In this document: positions 17,644 through 25,145 of the stretch, one piece after another
Layout: every line of letters begins with the position of its first letter
Numbering within the stretch: position 1 is the stretch's first letter
From: a virus
IMG/VR virus record: IMGVR_UViG_3300027730_000053
Span: 1-40,898 of that record
Reading direction: 5' to 3' (one strand)
Length of the DNA: 40,898 nucleotides
Program-made: the position numbers and the translations under genes
Notes under the pieces: model-generated
What the model was told of the DNA's origin: nothing
Seen by the model: the letters and a program-made list of their open reading frames with translations, nothing else
Database searches by the model: none

Positions 17644-17724
17644 CCGTAGAACGGACTTCCAAGTTCGTTCACTGTCGGCATCGAATGCAGAAGCGATGAA
17701 CGAATTGGAAAATGCGTTCTACGG
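17644..17724. repeat. CGTAGAACG palindromic element that supplies a stop codon
   Basis: The left arm 17644-17671 (CCGTAGAACGGACTTCCAAG, then TTCGTTCA) pairs imperfectly with the right arm 17697-17724. The right arm overlaps the end of the gene at 17719-19284, whose TAG stop (17719-17721) is the TAG of CGTAGAACG. A relative lies at 20671-20724, and a half element near 19398. Confidence 0.7.
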
Positions 17725-19284
17725 CCCCGTGACCTCCACCCGCAGCGTCCGCGTCCGCCCGCTGGCAAAGCCGGTCAGGAAAACATCGCTCAGATTCTTA
17801 CACAGGATCGCACGCAGGGTCCGCTTGGTCCCGGAGCTGGTGCCCAGGGGTGCAGTGATCCCACCCGTGACCACACCCGTCTTCAGGTTCAGTTTCAAAG
17901 ACGGTTTCCGCGCCAGGGAATTGAAGACAAATTGGTTAGACACAAAGTCCAAAGGCTCCACCACGTCCACATCCAGCTCGCCTAAAAAGCCCGTAACGGA
18001 CAGCTCATCCACATTCCCCAGAAAGGTCGTGAAGGCCGCCGGGCGATACGTGCCGCCCAGGAAATCCAGGCCTCGATTCAGCCCGCCCGCAAAGAAGGCC
18101 GAGGTGGCCGAGGCAGGCCGCACCTGCTGACCGCCATCACTTTCCAGCGAATCGTCCGCCCCGCCCTCCACCAGGCGCAGGATGCCATTGATGCCACCCT
18201 TGCTGCCATAGAGGCTTTTGTAAAAGGGCAGTTGATAGACGTTCGGCGCCTCCCCGCGATCATGCATCGCCACGCTCAGCGTCGTGGCCGTTCCGTCCGG
18301 CAGCACACAGGCCCCGCTGGCCGTGCCGTTCGCCTTCACCGTCAGCGTCAGGTATCCGGCGGCCAGCCCGTTTTCCACCCGCGCCGTGTAATAACCCGTC
18401 AGGGTATTGGCCGCCGCATTGGCAAAGACCGCCTTCTCCGGAAACTCACTGGCGAAAAAATGCCCGTCAGGATACAGCACCGTCATCTCCCCGCTCCCGG
18501 CGGCCACGATCTCCAGCGTGACCGGCAGCGGCTGCGTGCCCTGCGGCGGCTTCTTTTGCGGCACCGTGATCCGGCAACTGCCATCCGCATTGAAGGCCCC
18601 CTTGAACGCCATCGTCTTCCCACCCAGCGTGCATTTGCCGCTGAAGCTCGCCGCCGAATTCGTCGTCAGCGTCATCAGCCCCAACCGACTACCGGCATCC
18701 CCCTGCGCAGCCGCCGGATCATAGAACGACATCGTCCGCACCGCCGTCTTCAGCGGCAGCAACCGCACCCGCAGGACTACCTGCGACCGCCCCGCCGCCA
18801 CGGACCCGGCCGAGCTGGCATCCACCACAAAATGATACGTCACCCCCGCCACCGCGTAAAAGCTCACGCGGGCCAAGGTCGGGTCCGGCCCAAACGCCGT
18901 GCTCGTCGTGTCATTGACCGCCACCTGCGTCAGCGCATTCACCGCCGTGCCTGTAAAGACCCCCACGGACGTATCCCGCATCCCGCTGCCCTGGGTGAGC
19001 GACAGCCGCGTGTCCACCGTGCAAAAACCCGTCTCCGGCGCCGTCCACCGCCACCAAGCCGTCCGCCTGGCGGCAAAGAAACCCAGGCTCGGCTCATTCG
19101 TCTCCGAGTCAAAGCCCAGCAGATCCGTCGCCACCGAAACCCCGTTCTCCGTCGCCTTCCCCAGATCCACCACCAACGGCGAATTCGCAAAATCATCCGC
19201 CCCCGCCGGAAACGCCCGCACCACCGGCACCACCGCCAAAGACAACACAACGACCATCAACGACATCCAACAAAAGGCTCTCAT
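17719..19284 (-). CDS. Secreted beta-rich protein with pre-peptidase-C-like N-terminal domain
   Basis: This is a 521-residue protein with a signal peptide (MRAFCWMSLMVVVLSLAVVP, then VVRAFPA). Residues about 25-165 (DDFANSPLVVDL, RTAWWRWTAPETGFCTVDT, then VSFYAVAGVTYHFVVDA) match the bacterial pre-peptidase C-terminal-type domain: N-x-F-x-x-A, WW-W-AP, G-x-Y-F-VDA. Residues about 180-500 contain two or three beta modules of the form LTLTVKANGTASG-x-x-x-LPDGT, also present in the C-terminal part of the protein at 12343-17472. It converges with that gene and the two were probably acquired together. It is likely exported and has no catalytic residues that I recognise. It lies inside the phage head module and is not expected to have a virion role. 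Confidence 0.7.
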   Translation of the reverse strand: MRAFCWMSLMVVVLSLAVVPVVRAFPAGADDFANSPLVVDLGKATENGVSVATDLLGFDSETNEPSLGFFAARRTAWWRWTAPETGFCTVDTRLSLTQGSGMRDTSVGVFTGTAVNALTQVAVNDTTSTAFGPDPTLARVSFYAVAGVTYHFVVDASSAGSVAAGRSQVVLRVRLLPLKTAVRTMSFYDPAAAQGDAGSRLGLMTLTTNSAASFSGKCTLGGKTMAFKGAFNADGSCRITVPQKKPPQGTQPLPVTLEIVAAGSGEMTVLYPDGHFFASEFPEKAVFANAAANTLTGYYTARVENGLAAGYLTLTVKANGTASGACVLPDGTATTLSVAMHDRGEAPNVYQLPFYKSLYGSKGGINGILRLVEGGADDSLESDGGQQVRPASATSAFFAGGLNRGLDFLGGTYRPAAFTTFLGNVDELSVTGFLGELDVDVVEPLDFVSNQFVFNSLARKPSLKLNLKTGVVTGGITAPLGTSSGTKRTLRAILCKNLSDVFLTGFASGRTRTLRVEVTGP

Positions 19285-19542
19285 AAGGCAATAAAAAAGG
19301 GAAATTGGGGGGATCTATCCAGCACAGCGCCCTCAACTCAAGGACACCTGCCTGGATACCTGAAAAGATAACCTCTCTATCACCCCAGGTTACGCCTCCA
19401 AACCGTAAAACGAACTTCCAAGTTCATTCGCCTCAAGGATGGGAAATAAGCAAATCAAATACCCACTTCCCATCACGAGCCTCAACCTAGCCACACTTAC
19501 CGTTAGGTAGTTGCAGACACCCTCCGCGCGATCACTAAAAAA

Positions 19543-19641
19543 GGGTAGAAAGAGGATAGGTAAAAAGATTTCATTGTTTGTTATTCCATTACCTCATCAA
19601 ACCAAATCCAAAAAATCTTTCTACCCCCAATCTTTTTACCC
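19543..19641. repeat. Inverted-repeat element, copy 3, in the 423-base gap before the scaffold gene
   Basis: The left arm begins GGGTAGAAAGAGGATAGG (19543) and the right arm ends CTTTCTACCCCCAATCTTTT then TACCC (19641). The arms match those of copies 1 and 2, but the loop differs. Together the three copies bracket both cargo genes. The rest of the gap 19285-19707 holds a half CGTAGAACG element near 19398 and a heptad repeat at 19659-19710, with no gene. Confidence 0.7.
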
Positions 19642-19658
19642 ACCCCCTTATAATCATC

Positions 19659-19710
19659 CATTCCCACACGCGGGATCATTCGTCATTCGTCATTCGTCAT
19701 TCGTCATTCA
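19659..19710. repeat. Palindrome plus CATTCGT heptad array abutting the scaffold stop codon
   Basis: A CCCACACGCGGG palindrome-like core is followed by five tandem CATTCGT heptads. The last heptad runs directly into the TGA stop of the scaffold gene (19708-19710). Related arrays lie at 21573-21632, 23576-23638, 24112-24140, 31860-31890 (inverted) and 37838-37900 (inverted). Confidence 0.8.
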
Positions 19711-20613
19711 CCCCACCCCTCTGAGCTTCCGCATCATCTCCGCCGCCTCCTGCTGCCTCTCCTTGCCCTCATGGCCCAGATACGCGCGATGCCAGGGGTT
19801 GTTCGGATTCCGCCGGATGTCCTCCGCCTGTGCCTCCCCGCCCAGGCCTGCCGTGGAGTGATGTCCGCCTAACAAACGATCCTCCTGCATCAGCACGCTC
19901 GCCGCATGCAGCGCGCGGATCATCTTCGCGCTGTTGCCGATCTCCGCATCATCCGGGTCCAGGCCCAGGAACTGCGCCGCCCGCAGCGCCCGCGCCGTGT
20001 TTTCCTGGATGCGGTCGCCCCACTCCGCCTCCAGCAGGCCGCGCTGCTCCTGCAAATACGCATCCACATTGCCACGCCCCTTCGAAACCAGCCCCTCCTT
20101 CTGCTTCTGGTCAAAGGCCATCAGCGACTGCACCTGATGCGGTGTCAGATGCAGCTCATGCGCCAGCGACTGAAACTCCCCCACCGTCGCCTCATCCCAC
20201 TGCATCCCTTCGGGCAGGCTCTCCGGTTTCGTGATGCCATAGCCCTCCGCCGTCTCCGGCACCCCCAGCGCCTTGCGCCACGCCGCCACCTCCTCCGGTT
20301 TCGCCTCCGCCCCCGGCGGCTTGACTCCACGCTGCCCGATCATCTTCGCCTTGTTCGCATGACCGCGCAGCAGCTCGATGGCATTCGGATACTTCCCAAA
20401 CTCAGCCGCATACTCCTTCAGATCCTCCGGCAGCGCCTCATGCCACCCCGCCTTGAAGCTCCCGCTTTTGTCCAGGATGCTGTGAAAATCAAAAGCCGCT
20501 TCCGCTTGGGTCTCATGTCCCCCATCGGTCGCATGAGCCCGATGCGTCCCATTCAAAGCCGCATTGTCAGTGGATGTCGTTGTTGTCGTATCGTTGGATG
20601 TATCCGTTGTCAT
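19708..20613 (-). CDS. Scaffolding protein (putative)
   Basis: This is a 301-residue acidic, helical protein. It starts with a Thr/Asp-rich disordered segment (MTTDTSNDTTTTTSTDN), then FDFHSILDKSGSFKAGWHEA, the pattern usual in podovirus scaffolds: W-x-x-x-L-P-x-D-L, followed by P-x-x-A-x-x-W-R-x-x-LGVPETAEGY. The second half is Gln/Glu/Arg/Ala-rich and predicted helical. It guides assembly of the procapsid and is lost from mature heads. An ATG 75 nt further upstream adds unlikely residues, so I start at 20613. Downstream on its strand should come the capsid gene, which here is displaced about 7.8 kb by cargo. Confidence 0.75.
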   Translation of the reverse strand: MTTDTSNDTTTTTSTDNAALNGTHRAHATDGGHETQAEAAFDFHSILDKSGSFKAGWHEALPEDLKEYAAEFGKYPNAIELLRGHANKAKMIGQRGVKPPGAEAKPEEVAAWRKALGVPETAEGYGITKPESLPEGMQWDEATVGEFQSLAHELHLTPHQVQSLMAFDQKQKEGLVSKGRGNVDAYLQEQRGLLEAEWGDRIQENTARALRAAQFLGLDPDDAEIGNSAKMIRALHAASVLMQEDRLLGGHHSTAGLGGEAQAEDIRRNPNNPWHRAYLGHEGKERQQEAAEMMRKLRGVG

Positions 20614-20670
20614 GATGATGTGTTTGTTGTGATGTAAATGGTTATTCCAAAGTCGCGGCAGCGTCCGGCC

Positions 20671-20724
20671 CGTAGAACGAATTTCCAAATTCGTTCATGA
20701 ACGAACTCGGAAGTTCCTTCTACG
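20671..20724. repeat. CGTAGAACG palindromic element, loop-less copy
   Basis: The left arm 20671-20697 and right arm 20698-20724 are directly adjacent and pair at 23 of 27 positions (left arm CGTAGAACGAATTTCCAAAT, then TCGTTCA). The right arm supplies the TAG stop (20720-20722) of the gene at 20720-20983. It could also act as an RNA hairpin between the two head genes. Confidence 0.75.
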
Positions 20725-20983
20725 ACTCCTCCCCCACCTTCCCCGCCGCCACCCGCCGCGCGATGTGCGAGATCACCTGCTTCTGTCCATCCCGCTGCGC
20801 CGCCGCACTCGGGTTAAACTGATCCCCCGCCTGAAAGCAGGCCCGGTGCAGATTGAAATGCACCTGCAGGTCCAGCTCAAACACCGTCTGAAACTCCGGT
20901 GAATCCGCCAGCACCTGCCAAGCCTCCCGCACCCGCACCTCCCGATCCTTCCTCACCGCTTCCTGTTCTTCCTGGGTTGTCAT
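20720..20983 (-). CDS. Small head-module protein, Bbp19-like
   Basis: This is an 87-residue protein (MTTQEEQEAVRKDREVRVRE, then AWQVLADSPEFQTVFELDLQ). The pattern of a helix, a PEFQ-V-x-x-L segment, an F-N-P turn and the closing AAAQRDGQKQVISHIARRV resembles the Bbp19 family, a small phage protein of unknown biochemical role found between portal and capsid genes. The start is taken at 20983, since the longer frame to 21037 adds residues without conservation. Its TAG stop is part of the palindromic element at 20671-20724. Confidence 0.55.
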   Translation of the reverse strand: MTTQEEQEAVRKDREVRVREAWQVLADSPEFQTVFELDLQVHFNLHRACFQAGDQFNPSAAAQRDGQKQVISHIARRVAAGKVGEES

Positions 20984-21030
20984 GATTGATAATTCGTTAG
21001 TCTTTAAAAGCCGGAAACGGGGAGATGAAC

Positions 21031-21166
21031 AAACCACTAATGGACACTAATCAGCACTAATGTTTCAGAACCGAAGCCTGCTTTATGAGTGTTCATCAGT
21101 GCTTATAAGTGGTTCAAATCTCTGATCTGTTTTCATTAGTGTCCCATGAATGAGCATTAGTGGTTT
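21031..21166. repeat. AACCACTAATG / CATTAGTGG inverted repeat
   Basis: The left end (21031-21061, AAACCACTAATGGACACTAA, then T) and right end (21134-21166, CATTAGTGTCCC, then CATTAGTGGTTT) are inverted copies of an A+T-rich oligomer based on CACTAATG. It fills the gap between two small head genes. There is no gene in it. Confidence 0.65.
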
Positions 21167-21177
21167 AATTCTGTGCC

Positions 21178-21423
21178 TCAGCGCCTCACCACCGTATTCA
21201 AAAACCGCTGAAACTGATGCTCCGCCATCTCCAGCGCACAGGCATCATCCGCGTCCTTTGGCAGCGCCACCCGATCCTCAAAGCTCCTGCGTCCGTGCTT
21301 CAGCACAAACCGGAAACAGTAGATCCCCTCCAGAAACGCATTCAGCACCCGCCTCTTCACCGCGCCCAGCTTCGCGGACGCATCGAGGGTCACCACACAC
21401 AGATCTTTCGAATAAGCACTCAT
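21178..21423 (-). CDS. Small conserved head-module protein of unknown function
   Basis: This is an 81-residue protein beginning MSAYSKDLCVVTLDASAKLG and containing a basic middle (VKRRVLNAFLEGIYCFRF) and the acidic segment LPKDADDACALEMAEHQFQRF. I do not recognise a family. It lies between the portal and the Bbp19-like gene on the same strand, where podoviruses often have small connector or regulator proteins. The open frame extends to 21594, but the added 57 residues are a translation of the interspersed element at 21440-21632, so I start at ATG 21423. Confidence 0.55.
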   Translation of the reverse strand: MSAYSKDLCVVTLDASAKLGAVKRRVLNAFLEGIYCFRFVLKHGRRSFEDRVALPKDADDACALEMAEHQFQRFLNTVVRR

Positions 21424-21439
21424 AGTTAGGTCAAAGTAA

Positions 21440-21632
21440 AAAGCATGGAGCTTGGAGCCTGGAATGAATCGCGCACTCACGGGCAACACCTTGCCCACTC
21501 CCTCGGAGCTCTGGTGCGGCAGCACCCTCATTCCATGCCCCAAGCCCCATGCTCCCCGTCCCCTTTCGTCATTCGTTCCCGCACGCGGGATCATTCGTCA
21601 TTCGTCATTCGTCATTCGTCATTCGTCATTCA
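21440..21632. repeat. Composite repeat element A (about 190 bp) after the portal gene
   Basis: The element begins with GGAGCTTGGAGCCTGGAATG (21449 on) and continues to a GGTGCGGCAGCACC palindrome near 21510. It then shows the inverse TCATTCCATGCCCCAAGCCC (21529 on), then CATTCGTTCCCGCACGCGGG and five CATTCGT heptads. The last heptad merges with the portal TGA stop (21630-21632). Element B at 23430-23640 has the same order of parts. Confidence 0.8.
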
Positions 21633-23366
21633 CCCGCCCATCTGCTCCAGCAGCTTCTCCACCTCGCCCATGCCGCCGACGTTCTTCACCGCCTTGCTGC
21701 CCTGTTCCAGCATGGAGGTCATCTGCGTGGCCTGCTGTGCCTGGGCGCGTTGCTGGCGCATCTCCGCTACCGCCTTCTCATCCACCAGCCACTCGGCAGG
21801 CATCCCGTTATTCCGAGCCCGATCCCGCGTGATGACATCAAAGTTGTAATTGTCCAAAATCTCCGGCTTCACCGAAGCAAGCTGGATGTCACTCTGGATC
21901 TGCCGTTCGAACGACGCATTGCGAAGCTGCTTGATCGCCAGGGCCAGTCGTGACGTGTAAACCACCGTCGGGTCCGGCACCGTGCCCATGAATTGCGACA
22001 CCGCCCGCACGGCCTCCTCCGGCGGCGGAGCCAGCATGCCCTCCTCCATGGCCAGCGTAAACAGGCGCTGCAGGATCGGCGTATTCTTCTCACTGGTTAG
22101 GCGCGAAAACGCAGGCGTGATCAGCGTGATCTTTTCCGATGCCCGCTCTGAAACCTCCCGCGCCGTCATCTGGCGATCCAGGCTCGTGAACATGTTAAAA
22201 AGCTGCGCATGAAACTTCGCATTCACCGCCTCCTGCCGCATCTTGATCCGCTCCTGCCCCACACCGTAGTCACCCACCTGCTGGATCGGCCTCGGCCACC
22301 GTTCCTGGCCGATGCTGCTGGCCATATACGTGATGCCTCCGGCAGACAGGATCAGCTCGCCCTCCATCTCCTCCGGCGCGATCATCGCAGGCCTAACCAT
22401 CTTTTCCGCCGCGCAGTCCAGCATCATCTGGAGAAAATTCACCTGCCGTGCATCCGGCAGCGCCGCAAACCCCGGCCCATAACCATAGGGCGACTTCTCC
22501 GACAGCGCCGACCATTTTAAATAACGCCCCACCGCAAAGGGGAACGAATCATACCCGCCCTCCCTAACCAACTGTTTCTCACTGAGCTCCACATAACACG
22601 AAGCGAAAGGTTTCCCCCATGCGGCGCACGCTGCCGGGCCATCAGGCCTCTCTGCGCGTGACCGTGGATAAACCGCATGGAGGAAACGGAAACGGCTGCC
22701 CAGGCGCGACTCGTCGCCCAGGCAGTCTTGGATCTTCTTCGGCAGGCGCTCCGCCCCGAACATCTCGCGGGCCTGGCGCGCCGTCAGTTCAAACTCACGG
22801 AACAGCGTATCCACCCGGCCAAAAGCATTCTCCTCAATCGCAAACGATCCCAGCGGCAGCGACTCAAAGTGGAAGCGACCGTCCTCAAAGGCCGAATACA
22901 TCGCACTCGTCCCAAAGGTCACATGATTCAGCAGATCCTCATGCTGCTCCGTGTAAAAGTTCGAATTCCCCAGCATCTCCTGCACGCGGAAAGAGCAGTC
23001 CTGCAGCCACTGCTTCACCCGGTCTGACTGCCGCAGCTCAAACACCGGGTCATAGGAAAACCACATCTCATTGGCCGGAGTCATCCACGACATCAATCCC
23101 CCCGCCATCGTCATCGCCGCATCCCCCGCCGTCGTGTCAAACAGCAGTGCCTCCTTGGACGTGCCCGGCGTCGAAGTGCCAGAGCTGATCCCAGCCTTGC
23201 GAGGCATCATCAGGTCCGCGATCTCCTGCCACTGCGACTTCCACGGCTGCATCGCCGCCTGCATCCGCTGCCACCGCGTGCACAGCTCATTCGCCCGCTG
23301 CACATGCGCCGGGCTGGGTGCCTGGTCAGGGGCACTTTCCTTGGATCGTTGTTTGTTAGGCTTCAT
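21630..23366 (-). CDS. Portal protein (head-tail connector, gp8-like)
   Basis: This is a 578-residue protein of the usual podovirus portal length. Conserved strings include WQEIADLMMPRKAGISSG, the segment LLFDTTAGDAAMTMAGGLMS, then WFSYDP and HVTFGTSAMYSAFEDGRFHF, and in the second half REVSERASEKITLITPAFSR. These match the head-tail connector family of T7-like phages. Twelve copies form the vertex through which DNA enters and leaves. The C-terminus is Gln/Ala-rich (MRQQRAQAQQATQMTSML) and ends at a TGA formed at the edge of composite repeat A. Composite repeat B lies between it and the next small gene upstream. Confidence 0.92.
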   Translation of the reverse strand: MKPNKQRSKESAPDQAPSPAHVQRANELCTRWQRMQAAMQPWKSQWQEIADLMMPRKAGISSGTSTPGTSKEALLFDTTAGDAAMTMAGGLMSWMTPANEMWFSYDPVFELRQSDRVKQWLQDCSFRVQEMLGNSNFYTEQHEDLLNHVTFGTSAMYSAFEDGRFHFESLPLGSFAIEENAFGRVDTLFREFELTARQAREMFGAERLPKKIQDCLGDESRLGSRFRFLHAVYPRSRAERPDGPAACAAWGKPFASCYVELSEKQLVREGGYDSFPFAVGRYLKWSALSEKSPYGYGPGFAALPDARQVNFLQMMLDCAAEKMVRPAMIAPEEMEGELILSAGGITYMASSIGQERWPRPIQQVGDYGVGQERIKMRQEAVNAKFHAQLFNMFTSLDRQMTAREVSERASEKITLITPAFSRLTSEKNTPILQRLFTLAMEEGMLAPPPEEAVRAVSQFMGTVPDPTVVYTSRLALAIKQLRNASFERQIQSDIQLASVKPEILDNYNFDVITRDRARNNGMPAEWLVDEKAVAEMRQQRAQAQQATQMTSMLEQGSKAVKNVGGMGEVEKLLEQMGG

Positions 23367-23429
23367 CGGACAAAAGTATTCAGTGTTCAGTTATCAGTCT
23401 TCAGTTTCAGAGGGGCTGGCAGGTGTTTC

Positions 23430-23640
23430 ATGCCGCATGCATGGGGCCTGGAGCTTGGGGCATGGAATGAAAATCTATCCGTCATGCAGCATCCCCCTGC
23501 TCTCTTCCCCGGCACCCCGGTGCGGCAGCACCTCATTCCATGCCCCAGGCCCCCTGCTCCCTGCCTTGCCCGTCGTCATTCGTTACCGCACGCGGGATCA
23601 TTCGTCATTCGTCATTCGTCATTCGTCATTCGTCATTCCC
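23430..23640. repeat. Composite repeat element B (about 210 bp) upstream of the portal gene
   Basis: It has the same parts in the same order as element A: GGCCTGGAGCTTGGGGCATG then GAATGA, a GGTGCGGCAGCACC palindrome, the inverse TCATTCCATGCCCCAGGCCC, then CATTCGTTACCGCACGCGGG and five CATTCGT heptads up to 23637. It ends 2-3 nt from the TGA stop of the gene at 23641. Just before it, 23373-23408 carries a degenerate TTCAGTG/TTATCAGT array. Confidence 0.8.
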
Positions 23641-23961
23641 TCACACCTCCCCGCCGTTCTTCGGCACCAGCAGCGGATTGATCACCCCGAGCTGCGTCGG
23701 CCTGCCCAGCGTCTGCACGCCCGCCTCCGCCGTCTCCTGGGCCAGGATCGTCTTCTGGATGCCCTTCTTCCGGCTCGCCCTGCGCGAGACCTCCCCGTCC
23801 GCCTCGATGTCCTGGCGATACGGAGCTGTCACCGGCGGCGGCGGGTCCGGCTCCTTCGCACCCTTGCAGAGACGGGAAAGCCGCCCGTCCGGCCCGATCA
23901 AATCCACACTCCACTGCGCCCCACCGCCCGGCATCAAATCAAAGAAGGTTTCACTGTGCAT
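23641..23961 (-). CDS. Small phage head-module protein (portal-adjacent)
   Basis: This is a 106-residue protein starting MHSETFFDLMPGGGAQWSVD. It has a Pro-rich central segment (EPDPPPPVTAPYRQDIEAD), a basic patch (SRRASRKKGIQKTILAQE) and a closing LGRPTQLGVI. The P-rich segment followed by R-R-x-A-x-x-K-G-x-x-x-T-I-L is common in small proteins next to podovirus and siphovirus portals, but their function is not established. The longer frame to 24033 adds residues that look like read-through of intergenic DNA, so I choose ATG 23961. Confidence 0.55.
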   Translation of the reverse strand: MHSETFFDLMPGGGAQWSVDLIGPDGRLSRLCKGAKEPDPPPPVTAPYRQDIEADGEVSRRASRKKGIQKTILAQETAEAGVQTLGRPTQLGVINPLLVPKNGGEV

Positions 23962-24098
23962 GTCAATGTGGGGTGGATTAACCCGGAGACATGCAAGTGG
24001 AATTTTTCGTGAATCGCAGTTTTTTTTAGCCAAGGGGAAAAAATGACGAATGACGAAACCCGAATGACGAACCCAGAGCCTTCAACCCGCATCGTTTG

Positions 24099-24491
24099 TT
24101 AGCCCATAGTGCATTCGTTCCCGCACGCGGGATCATTCGTCATTCCCCGCACCAGCCTCTCCCTCTTCACCCAGCGCGGCACATTCACCCGCTCATACCC
24201 CACCCAAGGCCGGTGCGCATCCGGCAGCCATTGCATCGCCGTTTTCAGATCCCCCGCCAGCAGCCAGATCCACCACGCATCCCCTTCCGGCGCCACGATC
24301 CACGGCGACGCCAGCTTCTCATACGGCCAGTCTTTCCAAACCGGCCTCGCCATCGCAAACGCATCCGGCCTGGCGATCACATACCCATGCTGAAGATGCA
24401 GCCGCACATCCTCCTCAAACGACCGCGCACAAGGCTCCGTCAAATACACCCGCCGCGCGAGTTCATAAGGGGTCAGAGCTTCATCCGGCAT
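24099..24491 (-). CDS. Conserved phage head-module protein of unknown function
   Basis: This is a 130-residue protein. Its core (VRLHLQHGYVIARPDAFAMA, then WWIWLLAGDLKTAMQWLPDA and WVGYERVN) matches a small protein family found beside portals in T7-like phages, in which the motif 'GYV-ARP-x-x-FAMARPV' and 'LLAGD' recur. No biochemical role is known to me. The last residues (GMTNDPACGNECTMG) are translated from a CATTCGT/GCACGCGGGAT repeat that has replaced the original C-terminus. The TAA stop lies inside a GTTAGCC near-match of the dispersed GTTAGGC motif. Confidence 0.6.
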   Translation of the reverse strand: MPDEALTPYELARRVYLTEPCARSFEEDVRLHLQHGYVIARPDAFAMARPVWKDWPYEKLASPWIVAPEGDAWWIWLLAGDLKTAMQWLPDAHRPWVGYERVNVPRWVKRERLVRGMTNDPACGNECTMG

Positions 24492-24545
24492 GATGAAGCA
24501 GCACGGGGATTAACCGGAAGGTTGGCAAGGAGAAAAGAGCCTCTT

Positions 24546-24959
24546 TTATCCCGCCTCATCCACCAACGTCCGGTCTTCAAAATAAGCGAACCCCGCAAAG
24601 CACACCCGCAGACCCTTACAAAGACAGGCAAAATCAGCCGACGAAAAATCAAAGCTCACCCGCATGGCCTGCACTCCGCCCATGAAGCGGCTGCCCTGTT
24701 CATTGAGCTCCAATTCCAGACTGTCACGCCTCAAAATGACCCGTTCCAATCCTCCATAACCCGACCAACCCTGATCATTGCGCTCCACATGCACCGCATT
24801 CATGCCTAACCGGATGTCTTGTTCGGTGAACTCATGAGCACGTTGAAAGATCAGGTAATCCCGAGGATCATCTTCATCATCCGCCAACGAGAGAAGATGA
24901 TAGTCCCCCATGTCCTCCGAATGCAGGCAGGTGGCGGTGAAGTGGGGGAGCGGTGGCAT
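24546..24959 (-). CDS. Imm10-family-like immunity protein, without a visible partner toxin
   Basis: This is a 137-residue protein with the segments YLIFQRAHEFTEQDIRLGMN, then HVERNDQGWSGYGGLERVIL, RDSLELELNE and AMRVSFDFSSADFACLCKGL. The arrangement Y-L-I-x-Q-R-A-x-E, then QD-x-x-x-G, E-x-x-DQ-x-x-S-x-YGG and V-L matches my recollection of the Imm10 immunity family, which neutralises polymorphic toxin domains. On this strand the toxin should lie just upstream, but 24960-25091 holds no toxin-like frame. It may therefore be an orphan immunity left from a lost module or kept to protect against other toxins. It also lies between phage head genes and the plus-strand protease pair. Confidence 0.6.
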   Translation of the reverse strand: MPPLPHFTATCLHSEDMGDYHLLSLADDEDDPRDYLIFQRAHEFTEQDIRLGMNAVHVERNDQGWSGYGGLERVILRRDSLELELNEQGSRFMGGVQAMRVSFDFSSADFACLCKGLRVCFAGFAYFEDRTLVDEAG

Positions 24960-25091
24960 CGGTCAGAGCGTCGTCCATGAGCCAAAGGCCAACAAGTGCC
25001 ATAGCCGCAACTGCTCGCGCACAGGACAGAATTCAGCAGCCAGGCTCGCCATTCGCAACGTATAATTCTTAGGCCTAACATTCACAAATAT

Positions 25092-25120
25092 TTGACAAAG
25101 TCGTCTTGGCAGGTTTTAAC
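25092..25120 (+). promoter_or_regulatory. Candidate sigma70-type promoter for the small protein/protease pair
   Basis: TTGACA (25092-25097) is followed by a 17-nt spacer and TTTAAC (25115-25120), which matches 4 of 6 positions of the -10 consensus. A start of transcription near 25127 would leave a short leader before ATG 25146. It also argues that the open frame's earlier ATG at 25092 is not used. A GCCTAAC motif (25073-25079) lies just upstream. Confidence 0.5.
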
Positions 25121-25145
25121 CAAGCTCTTATTGTTAAACCGATCC

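Noticed and set aside
19659-24145. CRISPR array suggested by regularly spaced CATTCGT repeats
   Set aside because: Units are contiguous heptads without unique spacers, and no cas gene is visible.
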